A stretch of DNA of 64,000 bases, from contig NZ_JAFLHG010000003.1 in assembly GCF_018717645.1 (NCBI RefSeq), positions 124,001 through 188,000 on the forward strand, read 5' to 3'. Shown here piece by piece: positions 52,491 through 63,060 of this stretch; the stretch's first letter is position 1, and each line of letters opens with the position of its first letter. The position numbers and the translations under genes were made by a program. This stretch comes from Microbacterium flavum. Its GTDB lineage: Bacteria > Actinomycetota > Actinomycetes > Actinomycetales > Microbacteriaceae. The notes below the pieces were generated by a model. The model saw only the letters and a program-made list of their open reading frames with translations, did no database searches and had not been told where the DNA came from.

Positions 52491-53417
52491 GTGCAGCAAC
52501 CCACCCGGCTCGAGCGCCGCATCGACGACGTCGCCCACCGGCTGCTGCGGGGCGCGCCTGTCCGTGGGGCGCGGGCGAGCGCAGTGGAGGTCGGCGTCTT
52601 CCTGCTCAAGCAGGCGTGGGCGTGCGTCTTCGGTGCGGCGCTGCTCCTGGTCATCGTGGCGGCTCGGCTGTGGTGGCCCGATGACGCACCCCTGGCGCGC
52701 AACGACGCGCTCACGATCAGCGCCGTTCTGATCCAGGCCGCGATGCTCGCCTTCCGTCTCGAGACGGGGCGGGAGCTGTGGGTGATCGTCCTGTTCCATC
52801 TCACGGGTACCGCGATGGAGCTGTTCAAGACGGACGTCGGGTCGTGGTCCTACGCGGCGGAGGGCGTCCTGCGCATCGGCGGCGTCCCGCTCTTCAGCGG
52901 GTTCATGTACGCGGCCGTCGGGTCGTACATGGTGCGGGTGTACCGACTGTTCGATCTGACGTTCGCGCGCTACCCGCGTCGCTGGATCACCGCGGCCGTC
53001 GCGGCGGCGATCTACGCGAACTTCTTCACCCACCACGTCCTGTGGGATGCGCGGTGGGTGCTCCTGGCCCTCGTGATCGTGCTCTGGCTTCCGACCGTGA
53101 TGCACGCCCGTGTCTGGCGGCGGACGATCCGGCTGCCGCTCCTGCTCGTCTACGCGGGCGTCGCGACGTTCATCTACCTCGCGGAGAACATCGCGACGTG
53201 GGCAGGCGCGTGGCTGTACCCGGACCAGCTGGACGGGTGGCACCCCGTGTCAGCCACGAAGCTCGTGTCCTGGTTCCTTCTGATGATCGTGTCGGTCGTG
53301 CTCGTCACGTTCGTCTACCCGCCGCGCGCGCCCGGCCTGTCCCCGACGCGCCCGGCCGTCAGCCCGAGCCGCCACCCGGGGGACGGTCTGCGTGAGGGCG
53401 GCCCGGACGCGGCGTAG
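52491..53417 (+). CDS. DUF817 integral membrane protein
   Basis: A 308-residue protein with about eight helices. DUF817 blocks: FLLKQAWACVFGAALL, FHLTGTAMELFKTDVGSWSYAAEG (about 103-126), PLFSGFMYAAVGSYMVR and ENIATWAGAWLYPDQLDGWHPVS. The conserved Glu/Asp and His in membrane segments suggest an enzyme or transporter; neither is known. GTG 52491 fits leaderless transcription. It converges on the DEAD-box gene with a 15-nt gap. Confidence 0.9.
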   Translation: MQQPTRLERRIDDVAHRLLRGAPVRGARASAVEVGVFLLKQAWACVFGAALLLVIVAARLWWPDDAPLARNDALTISAVLIQAAMLAFRLETGRELWVIVLFHLTGTAMELFKTDVGSWSYAAEGVLRIGGVPLFSGFMYAAVGSYMVRVYRLFDLTFARYPRRWITAAVAAAIYANFFTHHVLWDARWVLLALVIVLWLPTVMHARVWRRTIRLPLLLVYAGVATFIYLAENIATWAGAWLYPDQLDGWHPVSATKLVSWFLLMIVSVVLVTFVYPPRAPGLSPTRPAVSPSRHPGDGLREGGPDAA

Positions 53418-53432
53418 CGGCTCGCGAAGGCC

Positions 53433-54956
<1,524 letters not shown>

Positions 54957-55058
54957 GATACGTGCCTGTCTGGCGGTGAGAGGCCGCCGGGTGAGGGAGT
55001 CCACGCCCTTCACTCAGCCACAGGCGCGGTGGTCCCGATCCGTCGCCGGGACCCGACC

Positions 55059-55110
55059 AGCCTAGCGGAGCCCGTCCGGATCGCTCGCGGGGCACGCGGA
55101 CGCCTAGGCT
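55059..55110. promoter_or_regulatory. Divergent -10 elements of helicase and ferritin-like genes
   Basis: Minus strand: TAGGCT (55059-55064), giving a leader of about 95 nt to GTG 54956 or 39 nt to GTG 55013. Plus strand: TAGGCT (55105-55110), 6 nt to GTG 55117. Identical hexamers face away from each other. Confidence 0.5.
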
Positions 55111-55116
55111 GTAGCC

Positions 55117-55833
55117 GTGGTGACCTGGCCCTGGAAGCGTGATCGCGCTGCCCCCCGCACGCTGAAGGTGCGCTCCCGGGGCGACTTCGGCGACGTCAAC
55201 CGCGTCGACTTCGAGGAGCTCGCGCCCTCGATCGACACGTTCCTCGGGCAGGCGGCGTATCTGCAGCTGGGCTACTTCGAGACGCTCAGCGAGCTCATCG
55301 CGCCGACGCCGGAGCTCTCCCACAAGGAGTCGATCTCCCGTGCCGCGGGCGCCGCGCTCTTCAAGCACCAGCAGCTCGTCGGTGTCATCCGCGAGCGCGG
55401 CGATGATCCCCTGGACGTCATGCTGCCGTTCCGCGAACCGCTCGACGCGTTCCGGCGTGCGACGCACGGCGCGCGCCACCTCGAGACGATGCTCTCGGTG
55501 CACATCACGGCGGGGATGCTCGACGACTTCTACCTGTCCCTGTCCGCGAGCTACGGCGCGACCGGAAACCGCGTCGCCCAGATCCTGCACGCCGACGACG
55601 ACCGTCAGGCGCTCGTGCAGCTCATCACCGACGCCATCGCCGCTGACGAGCAGTGGCGTGACCTCCTGTCGCTCTGGGGGAGGCGCCTGGTCGGCGACAC
55701 GCTGCTGATCGCGCGCGGCGCGCTGCGGCCGCAGACGCTCGACGCCGCCGAGGAGAAGCGGGTGGAGCCCGTCTTCACCGACCTGCTGGGCGCGCACTCG
55801 CGGCGGATGGCCGCGATGGGCCTCGACGCCTGA
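55117..55833 (+). CDS. Ferritin-like fold protein (MiaE-like)
   Basis: A 238-residue helical protein of the ferritin-like/tRNA-hydroxylase-like family found beside rhlE in actinobacteria (Rv3210c type). Helices hold AAYLQLGYFETLSELIA, SHKESISRAAGAALFKHQQLVGVIRERG and HITAGMLDDFYLSLSA. Some positions that bind diiron in ferritins (ExxH) are not clear, so enzymatic activity is uncertain. GTG 55117 fits the leaderless spacing; GTG 55120 is 3 nt later. It converges on the small membrane-protein gene. Confidence 0.85.
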   Translation: MVTWPWKRDRAAPRTLKVRSRGDFGDVNRVDFEELAPSIDTFLGQAAYLQLGYFETLSELIAPTPELSHKESISRAAGAALFKHQQLVGVIRERGDDPLDVMLPFREPLDAFRRATHGARHLETMLSVHITAGMLDDFYLSLSASYGATGNRVAQILHADDDRQALVQLITDAIAADEQWRDLLSLWGRRLVGDTLLIARGALRPQTLDAAEEKRVEPVFTDLLGAHSRRMAAMGLDA

Positions 55834-55855
55834 GCTGCGGCATCCCGCCCCCGCG

Positions 55856-56146
55856 TCAGGAGATCCGCAGGCGTACGCGCTCGCGGGCGTCGTGGGTCGC
55901 GCGCGAGCGCGTGAGGATCGCCAGGACGACCGGCACGACCGCCAGGGGCGTGAGGATCGAGACGATCCAGATCCAGGGACTCGTCGTCGTGACGCCGGCC
56001 CACGTGAAGATCATCCAGGTGAGCCCGCCCACGGCCGCTCCCAGCACCGGCGCGAGAGCCGTCCCCCGCGAGGTGCGCCCCGGCATCAGGAAGTGCAGGA
56101 CCGCTCCGGCGGTTCCGCCGAAGATGAAGGCGAGGAGGATGTCCAC
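55856..56146 (-). CDS. Small membrane protein next to DUF3107
   Basis: A 96-residue protein with three hydrophobic segments (about 3-20, 30-48 and 55-78) and a basic C-terminus. GTG at 56146, 2 nt after the DUF3107 stop; the ribosome-binding site lies inside that gene. I know no named family. The close spacing suggests one transcript with DUF3107. Confidence 0.72.
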   Translation of the reverse strand: MDILLAFIFGGTAGAVLHFLMPGRTSRGTALAPVLGAAVGGLTWMIFTWAGVTTTSPWIWIVSILTPLAVVPVVLAILTRSRATHDARERVRLRIS

Positions 56147-56148
56147 TC

Positions 56149-56373
56149 TCAGGCCACGAAGCCGACGCGGCGGGACTCCTCGGTGCCCACCTCGACGAAG
56201 GCGATCCCGGCCGTGGGGACGATGTAGGTGTTGCCCTTGACATCGGCGAAGCTCACGGCGCTCTGGCCGGACTCCAGTGCCGTGGTGACGGCTGACGAGA
56301 CGGCATCCGCCGACTGAGCGGATTCGAAGCTGAGCTCGCGAGCGGTGTTCGCGATGCCGATGCGGATCTCCAC
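56149..56373 (-). CDS. DUF3107 protein
   Basis: A 74-residue protein matching DUF3107 (TB9.4/Rv3208A type): EIRIGIANTARELSFES near the start and NTYIVPTAGIAFVEVGT near the end. GTG 56373 has AAGG 9 nt upstream. It has its own -10 (TAGAGT, 56413-56418). It is small and conserved, of unknown role; it lies near the adnAB genes in many actinobacteria. Confidence 0.9.
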   Translation of the reverse strand: MEIRIGIANTARELSFESAQSADAVSSAVTTALESGQSAVSFADVKGNTYIVPTAGIAFVEVGTEESRRVGFVA

Positions 56374-56412
56374 GATGACTGCCTTCCCGGCCCGGACGAC
56401 GGGCGCATCTCG

Positions 56413-56504
56413 ACTCTACGACACCGCGCGGGGGGCGAGCCGCGCCGTGGGGGCTCGCCGCGCTCGCTCTGCGCGAACGCGGTGTCCGCAGCGCCGGATA
56501 GCGT
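56413..56504. promoter_or_regulatory. Divergent -10 elements of DUF3107 and adnA
   Basis: Minus strand: TAGAGT (56413-56418), leader about 33 nt. Plus strand: TAGCGT (56499-56504), 6 nt before the adnA ATG at 56511. No LexA/SOS box is seen in the 138-nt gap. Confidence 0.5.
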
Positions 56505-56510
56505 GGAGGC

Positions 56511-59500
56511 ATGCTGCTCGACCCCGCCCAGAAGGCTGTCGTCTCGCTCCCGGCGGATGCGTCGGGGGTCGTCGTCGGCGCGGCCGGGTCGGGCAAGACG
56601 ACGGCGATCGTGGAGCGCGTCTCGGCGCTCCTGCAGGGCGGCCTCGCGCCCGAGGACGTGCTCGTCCTCACCCCGACCCGCCAGAGCGCGACGGCCCTCC
56701 GCGACCGGCTGGCCCTCGCCGTGCGGATCGCGACGCCGGGGCCGCTCGCACGCTCGGTCGCGGCGTTCGCGTACGGGTTCGTGCGCGCCGACGCCGTTCG
56801 GCGGGGCGCCGAGCCGCCACAGCTTCTCACCGGCCCGGACGAGGACCGCATCGTCCAGGACCTTCTCGACGGGGATGCCGAGGACGAGGCCGAGGACGGC
56901 GTCCAGGGGCAGCGCCGCTGGCCGAGCTGGCTCGGCGCCGCCGTGCGCGCCACGAGCGGGTTCCGCGCGGAGCTGCGGGCGTTCCTCGCCGAGTGCACGA
57001 CCCTCGGCATCCCGCCGGCGCGTCTCGCCGAGCTCGGAGACCGGCACGGGCGCGAGGTGTGGGTCGCCCTCGCCTCCTTCGCCGACGACTACCTCGCGGT
57101 GCGCGCGCGGATGCGGGGGGCGCACCGCGATGCGGCCGGCCTGGTGCGCGAGGCCGAGGCGCTCCTGCGCGCACAGGCTAGGGGAGAGCCCGGCGGCCTC
57201 GACGGGGCGGCGGGCGCACGACCGCGGGTGCTCCTGGTCGACGACGCGCAGGAGCTCACCCTCGGCGGGGTCGAACTGCTCGAGGCCTGCCGCGCCGCGG
57301 GCATCGCGGTGCTCGCCTTCGGTGACCCGGACATCGCGTCGGGCTCGTTCCGCGGCGCCCGTCCGGAGAACTTCGCCCGGCTGGCGGCCGGCGGGCCGGT
57401 CCACGTGCTCGACGGCGGACACCGGGGGATGCCCGAGCTCCGGGCCCTCGCCGCGGAGATCACCTCGCGGATCGGCGTCGCCGGCGTCGTCGCCCACCGA
57501 CGCCCGCCTGCCCCGGGCCATGTGAGCCGCCCCGGCCCGGCGTCGACGCTCCTGCCGTCCGAGGACGCCCTGCGCACCTTCGCCCTGCGCTCGTCGGGCG
57601 AAGAATACGACACGATCGCGCGTCTGCTCCGCGAGCGTCACGTCCTCGACGGTGTCGCGTGGGAGGAGTGCGCCGTCATCGCCCACGACAGCCGCCAGGT
57701 CGCCGCGCTCGAGGCCGAGCTGGCCGCCCGCGATGTCCCCACCACGAGCGGGCAGGGCCGGACCCTCGGCGAGACGCGCGCCGTGCGGGACCTCCTCCTC
57801 CTCATCGACATCGCCGCCCGCGCGGAGGTGAGCCCCGACGACGCGCTCGAGGTGCTCCGCAGCGGCGGACTCGATGCGGTCGAGCTGCGGCGCCTGCGCA
57901 CCGCGCTGCGCCACGAGGCGCTCCGCGTGTCGCAGGATGCCGCCGCCGACGCCCCGGCGGCCGCTCCGCCTCCCACGCCGAGCGCGCGCGAGCTCGTGGC
58001 ATCCGGACTCGCCCACCCGATCGAATTCGAGCTGATCGATACGCGGGAGGGGCGGCGCGCGGCGCGCATCGCCCGGACGCTCGCCGAGCTCCGCTCGCTC
58101 CTTCACGCGGGAGCGACCGCGCACGAGCTGCTCTGGACCGCGTGGGAGCGCTCGGGCTGGGAGCGCTCGTGGCGCGAGGCGGCATCGGGGACCGGACCGC
58201 TCGCCGATCGCGCACGACGCGATCTCGGCGCGGTGGTCGCGCTGTTCCAGGCCGCGAAGCGCCACGGCGAACGCGCCGACGGCACCTCCGCGCTCGCCTT
58301 CGTGCGCGGCGTGCTGCAATCGGATGTGGCCGAGGACCGTCTCGCGTCTGCGGCGCCCACCGGAGTCGTGCCGGTCCTCACCCCCGCCGCCGCAATCGGC
58401 GTCGAGTTCGACACGGTCGTCATCGCGGGCGTGCAGGACGGGGTGTGGCCGAACCTCCGCACCCGCGGCGGACTCTTCGACACGTGGCGCCTCGCCTCGG
58501 CCGGCGAGGAGGACCCGCAGGATGCGCGCGACCTGCGGCGCGGCGTGCTGCACGACGAACTGCGCCTCTTCGTCCGGGCGCTCACCCGCGCCCGCACGCG
58601 CCTCATCGTGACCGCGGTCGACGACGACGACACCGGGCCCAGCGCGCTGTTCGAGTTCCTGCCCGAGCCCGGGCCTGCGCCCCGGTCGGCGGAGCACCCG
58701 CTCTCCCTCCGCGGTCTCGTCGCACTCCACCGTCGTACCCTCACCGATCCGCGCGCGCCCGCGGCCGCCCGGTCGGACGCGGCGCGCCAGCTGGCCCTCC
58801 TCGCCGCGGCGGACGTCGCCGGCGCCGACCCCGACCAGTGGTACGGCGTCGCGTCCGCCTCGAGCGACGGACCGCTGTACGACCTGGACGTCGAGGCGGC
58901 GCGCGTGTCCCCGTCGAAGCTCGAGGCGATCGGGGAATGCCAGCTCGATTGGGTGATCGGCGACCTCGGCGGGGACAGCGGGAGCGTCGGCGCCGGCCTC
59001 GGCACCCTCATCCATGCCGCGCTCGAGCATGCCGACGGCGCCGACGAGGCGGAGCTCTGGGCTGCGGTCGAGTCGCGGTGGGGGGAGCTCGAGTTCGAGG
59101 CCGCGTGGATCGAGCGCACCGAACGCACGCGGGCGCGGGACCTCATCCGCCGCCTCAGCCGGTATCTGCGCGATGCCGCGTCTGCCGGGACCACGCTCCT
59201 GGGTGCCGAGCCGCATTTCGAGCTGAGCCTCCCGGTGGAGGGCGCCGTGCAGCCCGCCGTCGTGAGCGGCACGATCGACCGCGTCGAGATGACCGCCGAG
59301 GGGACGGTGGTCATCGTCGACCTCAAGACCGGGCGGTCGCAGGCGACCGGGCCCGCTGCCGCGGCCCAGAACCCGCAGCTGAGCGCGTACCAGCTCGCCC
59401 ATGAGCAGGGCGCGATCCCCGCGGCATCCGGTCGCCCGTCCGGCGGCGCGAAGCTGCTCGTCCTGAAGCAGACCCGCACCGCGCCCTATGCGACGCCGGC

Positions 59501-59672
59501 GCAGCGGCCGTTCGACGAGGAGACCCGTGCCGAGTTCCTGGGCACGATCACGGAGGCGGTGCACGTGATGGGCGGCCGCGCGTTCCTCGCCCCGTATGAG
59601 GCGCACTGCCGCGACGACCACACGCACGGCCTCTGCCGCATCCACACGATCGGAGCGGTGAGCGCCTCATGA
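56511..59672 (+). CDS. adnA: AdnA-like helicase-nuclease subunit
   Basis: A 1053-residue UvrD-type protein with a C-terminal RecB nuclease domain. Walker A GAAGSGKT (23-30), Walker B LLVDDAQEL (about 239-247), then nuclease motifs GTLIHAALEH (about 832-841), SGTIDRVEM, VIVDLKTGR (about 938-946) and QLSAYQLA. With its partner it forms AdnAB, the mycobacterial end-resecting motor-nuclease that replaces RecBCD/AddAB in actinobacteria. The size fits Rv3202c (AdnA, about 1055 residues). The leading motor motif has VDDAQE where strong UvrD motors have DEYQD, as in AdnA, whose ATPase is the minor one. The stop overlaps the adnB start (ATGA). Confidence 0.88.
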   Translation: MLLDPAQKAVVSLPADASGVVVGAAGSGKTTAIVERVSALLQGGLAPEDVLVLTPTRQSATALRDRLALAVRIATPGPLARSVAAFAYGFVRADAVRRGAEPPQLLTGPDEDRIVQDLLDGDAEDEAEDGVQGQRRWPSWLGAAVRATSGFRAELRAFLAECTTLGIPPARLAELGDRHGREVWVALASFADDYLAVRARMRGAHRDAAGLVREAEALLRAQARGEPGGLDGAAGARPRVLLVDDAQELTLGGVELLEACRAAGIAVLAFGDPDIASGSFRGARPENFARLAAGGPVHVLDGGHRGMPELRALAAEITSRIGVAGVVAHRRPPAPGHVSRPGPASTLLPSEDALRTFALRSSGEEYDTIARLLRERHVLDGVAWEECAVIAHDSRQVAALEAELAARDVPTTSGQGRTLGETRAVRDLLLLIDIAARAEVSPDDALEVLRSGGLDAVELRRLRTALRHEALRVSQDAAADAPAAAPPPTPSARELVASGLAHPIEFELIDTREGRRAARIARTLAELRSLLHAGATAHELLWTAWERSGWERSWREAASGTGPLADRARRDLGAVVALFQAAKRHGERADGTSALAFVRGVLQSDVAEDRLASAAPTGVVPVLTPAAAIGVEFDTVVIAGVQDGVWPNLRTRGGLFDTWRLASAGEEDPQDARDLRRGVLHDELRLFVRALTRARTRLIVTAVDDDDTGPSALFEFLPEPGPAPRSAEHPLSLRGLVALHRRTLTDPRAPAAARSDAARQLALLAAADVAGADPDQWYGVASASSDGPLYDLDVEAARVSPSKLEAIGECQLDWVIGDLGGDSGSVGAGLGTLIHAALEHADGADEAELWAAVESRWGELEFEAAWIERTERTRARDLIRRLSRYLRDAASAGTTLLGAEPHFELSLPVEGAVQPAVVSGTIDRVEMTAEGTVVIVDLKTGRSQATGPAAAAQNPQLSAYQLAHEQGAIPAASGRPSGGAKLLVLKQTRTAPYATPAQRPFDEETRAEFLGTITEAVHVMGGRAFLAPYEAHCRDDHTHGLCRIHTIGAVSAS

Positions 59673-62600
59673 CGATGCCCGACACGATGTCCGCGCTCGC
59701 CCTCCTCTCGCCCGAAGCCATCGCGGCGGCGCTCGGGCAGTTCCCGCCCACGCCCGAGCAGTCCGCCGTGATCTCCGCGCCGCTGTCACCGACCCTCGTC
59801 GTCGCGGGGGCGGGCAGCGGCAAGACGGAGACGATGTCCGGCCGCGTCGTCTGGGTCGTGGCGAACGGCCTCGTCCGCCGCGACGAGATCCTCGGGCTGA
59901 CCTTCACCCGGAAGGCCGCGGGCGAGCTCGCCGAGCGCATCCAGCGGCGGCTCGCGCGTCTCGCCGAGTTCGAGCGCAGCGGCCTCCTGCCGCGGCTGGA
60001 GGACCTGTACCGCCGCGGCGAGCTCGAGGTGTTCGGTCGCATCGAGCGCGAGAGCCCCGACGCCCGCCACGCCGCGGATGCCCGCCGCGTGGCGCTCGAG
60101 CGTCTGGCGGCGGATGCTGCGCTGTCGGATGCCGCGCTGTCCACCCCGTCTGCGGCGCCCGCCGACGCGGACGCGCTGCTGGACCGGCCGACGGTCGCGA
60201 CCTACAACAGCTTCGCCGACCAGCTCGTGCGTGAGAACGCCGTCCGCATCGGGCGCGATCCCGAGTCCGTCGTGCTGAGCGAGTCGGCCGCATGGCTGCT
60301 GATGCGCCGCGTGGTCCACGACGGCGACGACCCCGGCCTCGAGACGATCGATCGCCGACCGTCCACGATCATCGACGCCGCACTCCGGTTCGCCCGCGAC
60401 GCGGTCGACAACCTCGCCGACCTGGACGACGTCGCTGCCTTCGCCGCGCGTCTCGCGGAGGTGCTCGACCGCCCGTCGCAGCGGGGCAGCGGCCCGCTCG
60501 CGCCCGTCCGCGACGCGGTGGCGCCGGTGTCGTGGCTTCCTCAGCTCGCCGTGCTCGCTCGCGCCTACGCGGCGGAGAAGCGCCGTCGCGGCCTCATCGA
60601 CTTCTCCGATCAGGTCGCCGGCGCGCTGGAGGTGGTCCGCTCCCACCCGTCGGTGGCCGAGGAGCTGCGGCGGCGCTACCGCGTCGTGCTGCTCGACGAG
60701 TACCAGGACACCTCGGTCGTCCAGAGCGATCTGCTCGCCGAGGTGTTCCGCGGAGCCGCGGTCATGGCGGTGGGCGATCCGCACCAGTCGATCTACGGAT
60801 GGCGCGGCGCGAGCGCGGGGAACCTCGGCGCCTTCGCCTCAGCCTTCACAGGCCCGGGCGCCCCGCCGGCGCTGCGGTTCTCGCTCCTGACCAGCTGGCG
60901 CAACAGCGAGCGGGTGCTGGATGCCGCGAACGCCGTCCTCGCCCCCCTCGCCTCCCGCACGCCGGTCGCCGTCGGGGAGCTCACGCCGCGTCCCGACGCT
61001 CCCGAGGGCCTCGTCGAGATCGCGTATGAGAACGACGTGGATGCCGAGGCGGAGCGCGTCGCGCAGTGGTTCGCCGCGGTGCGCGGCGACCGCGCGGCTC
61101 ACGGACGCGAGACGACGGGCGCGATCCTGTTCCGGGCGAAGAAGCACATGCTGCGCTTCGCCGAGGCGCTCGGGCGGGCCGGCATCCCGCACCGGATCCT
61201 CGGGCTCGGCGGACTGCTCTCCACCCCCGAGGTCGTCGACGTGGTCGCGGCGATCCGCGTGATCAGCGATCCGCGGTCCGGCTCCGCGCTCATCCGCCTC
61301 CTCGAAGGTCCCCGGTTCGCCGTGGGACTCGCGGACCTCCGCGCCCTCGCGACGCTCGCTCGGCGGCTCGGCCGCTCCGACTCCGCGCTGCAGGCTCTCG
61401 ACGCCGAGGTGGTCGCGCAGCTGCGCCGTTCCGGAGACGAGAGCGCCTCCCTCATCGACGCTCTCGACTTCCTCGGGCGGCAGAGCGATGACCACGGCTG
61501 GCTCGACTCGTTCACCCCGGCGGGGCGCGCGCGGCTGCGTGAGGCATCCGCCGTCTTCGCGGGGCTGCGCCGCGCCGCATCGCTGCCGATCCCGGAGCTC
61601 GTCCGCCTCATCGAGGCCGAGCTGCGCCTCGACATCGAACTCGCCGCGAACGAGAGCCGAGGGCCCGCGCGGATCGCCGGGGACCAGCTGCGGGCGTTCG
61701 TCGACGAGCTGCAGGGCTTCCTCGCGACGGACGACAGCGGGTCGCTCACGGCCCTGCTCGCCTGGCTCGACCGGGCCGAGCGTGCCGACGAATTCGCGCC
61801 GCGCACCGAGCCGCCCGAGGATGACGTGGTGCAGCTGCTCACGATCCACGGATCGAAGGGGCTGGAGTGGGATGCCGTCGCGGTCGTCCGCTGCGTCGTG
61901 GAAGAGCTCCCCGCGAAGCCGCGCGACGGGCTCGGGTGGCTGCGCTTCGGCACGCTGCCCTACCCGTTCCGTGGAGACCGGGATTGGCTGCCCCGGCTCG
62001 CGTGGGGGAGTGCGGAGGCCCCCACCCAGCAGGATCTGCGCGCCGCGCTGGAGGTCTTCGCGCAGGAGCTGAAGGACCGGCAGCTCGACGAGGAGCGGCG
62101 CCTCGCCTACGTCGCGGTCACCCGGGCGCGCGATCGCCTCCTCGTGACGGGGTCGGCCTGGTCGGGTACGAAGACCGCCCGGAGGCCCAGCCCCTTCCTG
62201 TCGGAGATCGCGGACGCGCAGGGCACCGCGATCGATGCCCCGGAGGATCCCGGCGAGAACCCGTTCCTCGATCGGCGCCGCCTCCTCGCGTGGCCGATCG
62301 ATCCGCTCGGCGCGCGGCGGGCTGCCGTCCTCGGCGCGGCGGAGCGTGTCCGCGCGGCACAGGCCGAGCCGCCGGCATCGCCGTCGCGTGACGCCCGCCT
62401 CCTCCTCGCCGAGCGCGCGGAACGCTCCCGACGCGTTGCCGGGACGGCGCCGACGCGCCTGGCGGCGTCGCGCTACAAGGATTTCGTGGCGGACTACGAC
62501 GGGGCGGTCGCAGCGCTGGCCCTCCCGATGCCCGAACGGCCGTACCGCCAGACGCGCCTCGGCACCCTCTTCCACGCGTGGGTCGAGCAGCGGTCCGGGC

Positions 62601-63037
62601 TCACGGGATCGGGTGATGTCGTCGACGGCGCGCTGTGGGAGGCGGACCCGGACGACGGCGACGCGGGCTCGGGGTTCGCCGCTGCCGACGAGGCCGCCCT
62701 GGCGGGGTTGAAGGAGCGCTTCCTCGCCTCCGAGTGGGCGACCCTCCAGCCTCTCGAGGTCGAGGTGGAGATCGACGTCGTGCTGGAGGACCTTCTGCCC
62801 GATGGGCGCCCGCACATCGCGATCTGCAAGCTCGACGCCGTCTACCGTCGTGGCGAGCGCATCGAGATCGTCGACTGGAAGACGGGGCGTCCCCCGCGCA
62901 CGGATGCCGAGCGGAGCGAGCGGCTCCTCCAGCTCCAGCTGTACCGCCGCGCGTACCACGCGCGTTCCGGCATCCCCGAGAGCGAGATCGACGTCGCCCT
63001 GTTCTACGTCGCGGACGGGCTCATCGTCCGGGGCTGA
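59669..63037 (+). CDS. adnB: AdnB-like helicase-nuclease subunit
   Basis: A 1122-residue UvrD-family helicase with a C-terminal RecB nuclease domain. Walker A GAGSGKT (47-53), TFTRKAAGEL (Ia), LLDEYQDTS (Walker B), GDPHQSIYGWRGA (III), TIHGSKGLEWD (V), YVAVTRARDRLLV (VI), then nuclease motifs GTLFHAWVEQ, LDAVYR, IVDWKTGRPP and QLQLYRRAY. All core motor residues are intact, so it is the main motor of the AdnAB pair, in agreement with the longer Rv3201c homologue. The ATG overlaps the adnA stop. It works in double-strand break repair. ATG 59675 is an alternative start. Confidence 0.9.
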   Translation: MTMPDTMSALALLSPEAIAAALGQFPPTPEQSAVISAPLSPTLVVAGAGSGKTETMSGRVVWVVANGLVRRDEILGLTFTRKAAGELAERIQRRLARLAEFERSGLLPRLEDLYRRGELEVFGRIERESPDARHAADARRVALERLAADAALSDAALSTPSAAPADADALLDRPTVATYNSFADQLVRENAVRIGRDPESVVLSESAAWLLMRRVVHDGDDPGLETIDRRPSTIIDAALRFARDAVDNLADLDDVAAFAARLAEVLDRPSQRGSGPLAPVRDAVAPVSWLPQLAVLARAYAAEKRRRGLIDFSDQVAGALEVVRSHPSVAEELRRRYRVVLLDEYQDTSVVQSDLLAEVFRGAAVMAVGDPHQSIYGWRGASAGNLGAFASAFTGPGAPPALRFSLLTSWRNSERVLDAANAVLAPLASRTPVAVGELTPRPDAPEGLVEIAYENDVDAEAERVAQWFAAVRGDRAAHGRETTGAILFRAKKHMLRFAEALGRAGIPHRILGLGGLLSTPEVVDVVAAIRVISDPRSGSALIRLLEGPRFAVGLADLRALATLARRLGRSDSALQALDAEVVAQLRRSGDESASLIDALDFLGRQSDDHGWLDSFTPAGRARLREASAVFAGLRRAASLPIPELVRLIEAELRLDIELAANESRGPARIAGDQLRAFVDELQGFLATDDSGSLTALLAWLDRAERADEFAPRTEPPEDDVVQLLTIHGSKGLEWDAVAVVRCVVEELPAKPRDGLGWLRFGTLPYPFRGDRDWLPRLAWGSAEAPTQQDLRAALEVFAQELKDRQLDEERRLAYVAVTRARDRLLVTGSAWSGTKTARRPSPFLSEIADAQGTAIDAPEDPGENPFLDRRRLLAWPIDPLGARRAAVLGAAERVRAAQAEPPASPSRDARLLLAERAERSRRVAGTAPTRLAASRYKDFVADYDGAVAALALPMPERPYRQTRLGTLFHAWVEQRSGLTGSGDVVDGALWEADPDDGDAGSGFAAADEAALAGLKERFLASEWATLQPLEVEVEIDVVLEDLLPDGRPHIAICKLDAVYRRGERIEIVDWKTGRPPRTDAERSERLLQLQLYRRAYHARSGIPESEIDVALFYVADGLIVRG

Positions 63038-63060
63038 GAGGATCGCCCCGCCTCATCGCC

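Noticed and set aside
56253..59645. A 1130-codon minus-strand ORF over adnA
   Set aside because: adnA on the plus strand has full motor and nuclease motifs; the minus translation has none.
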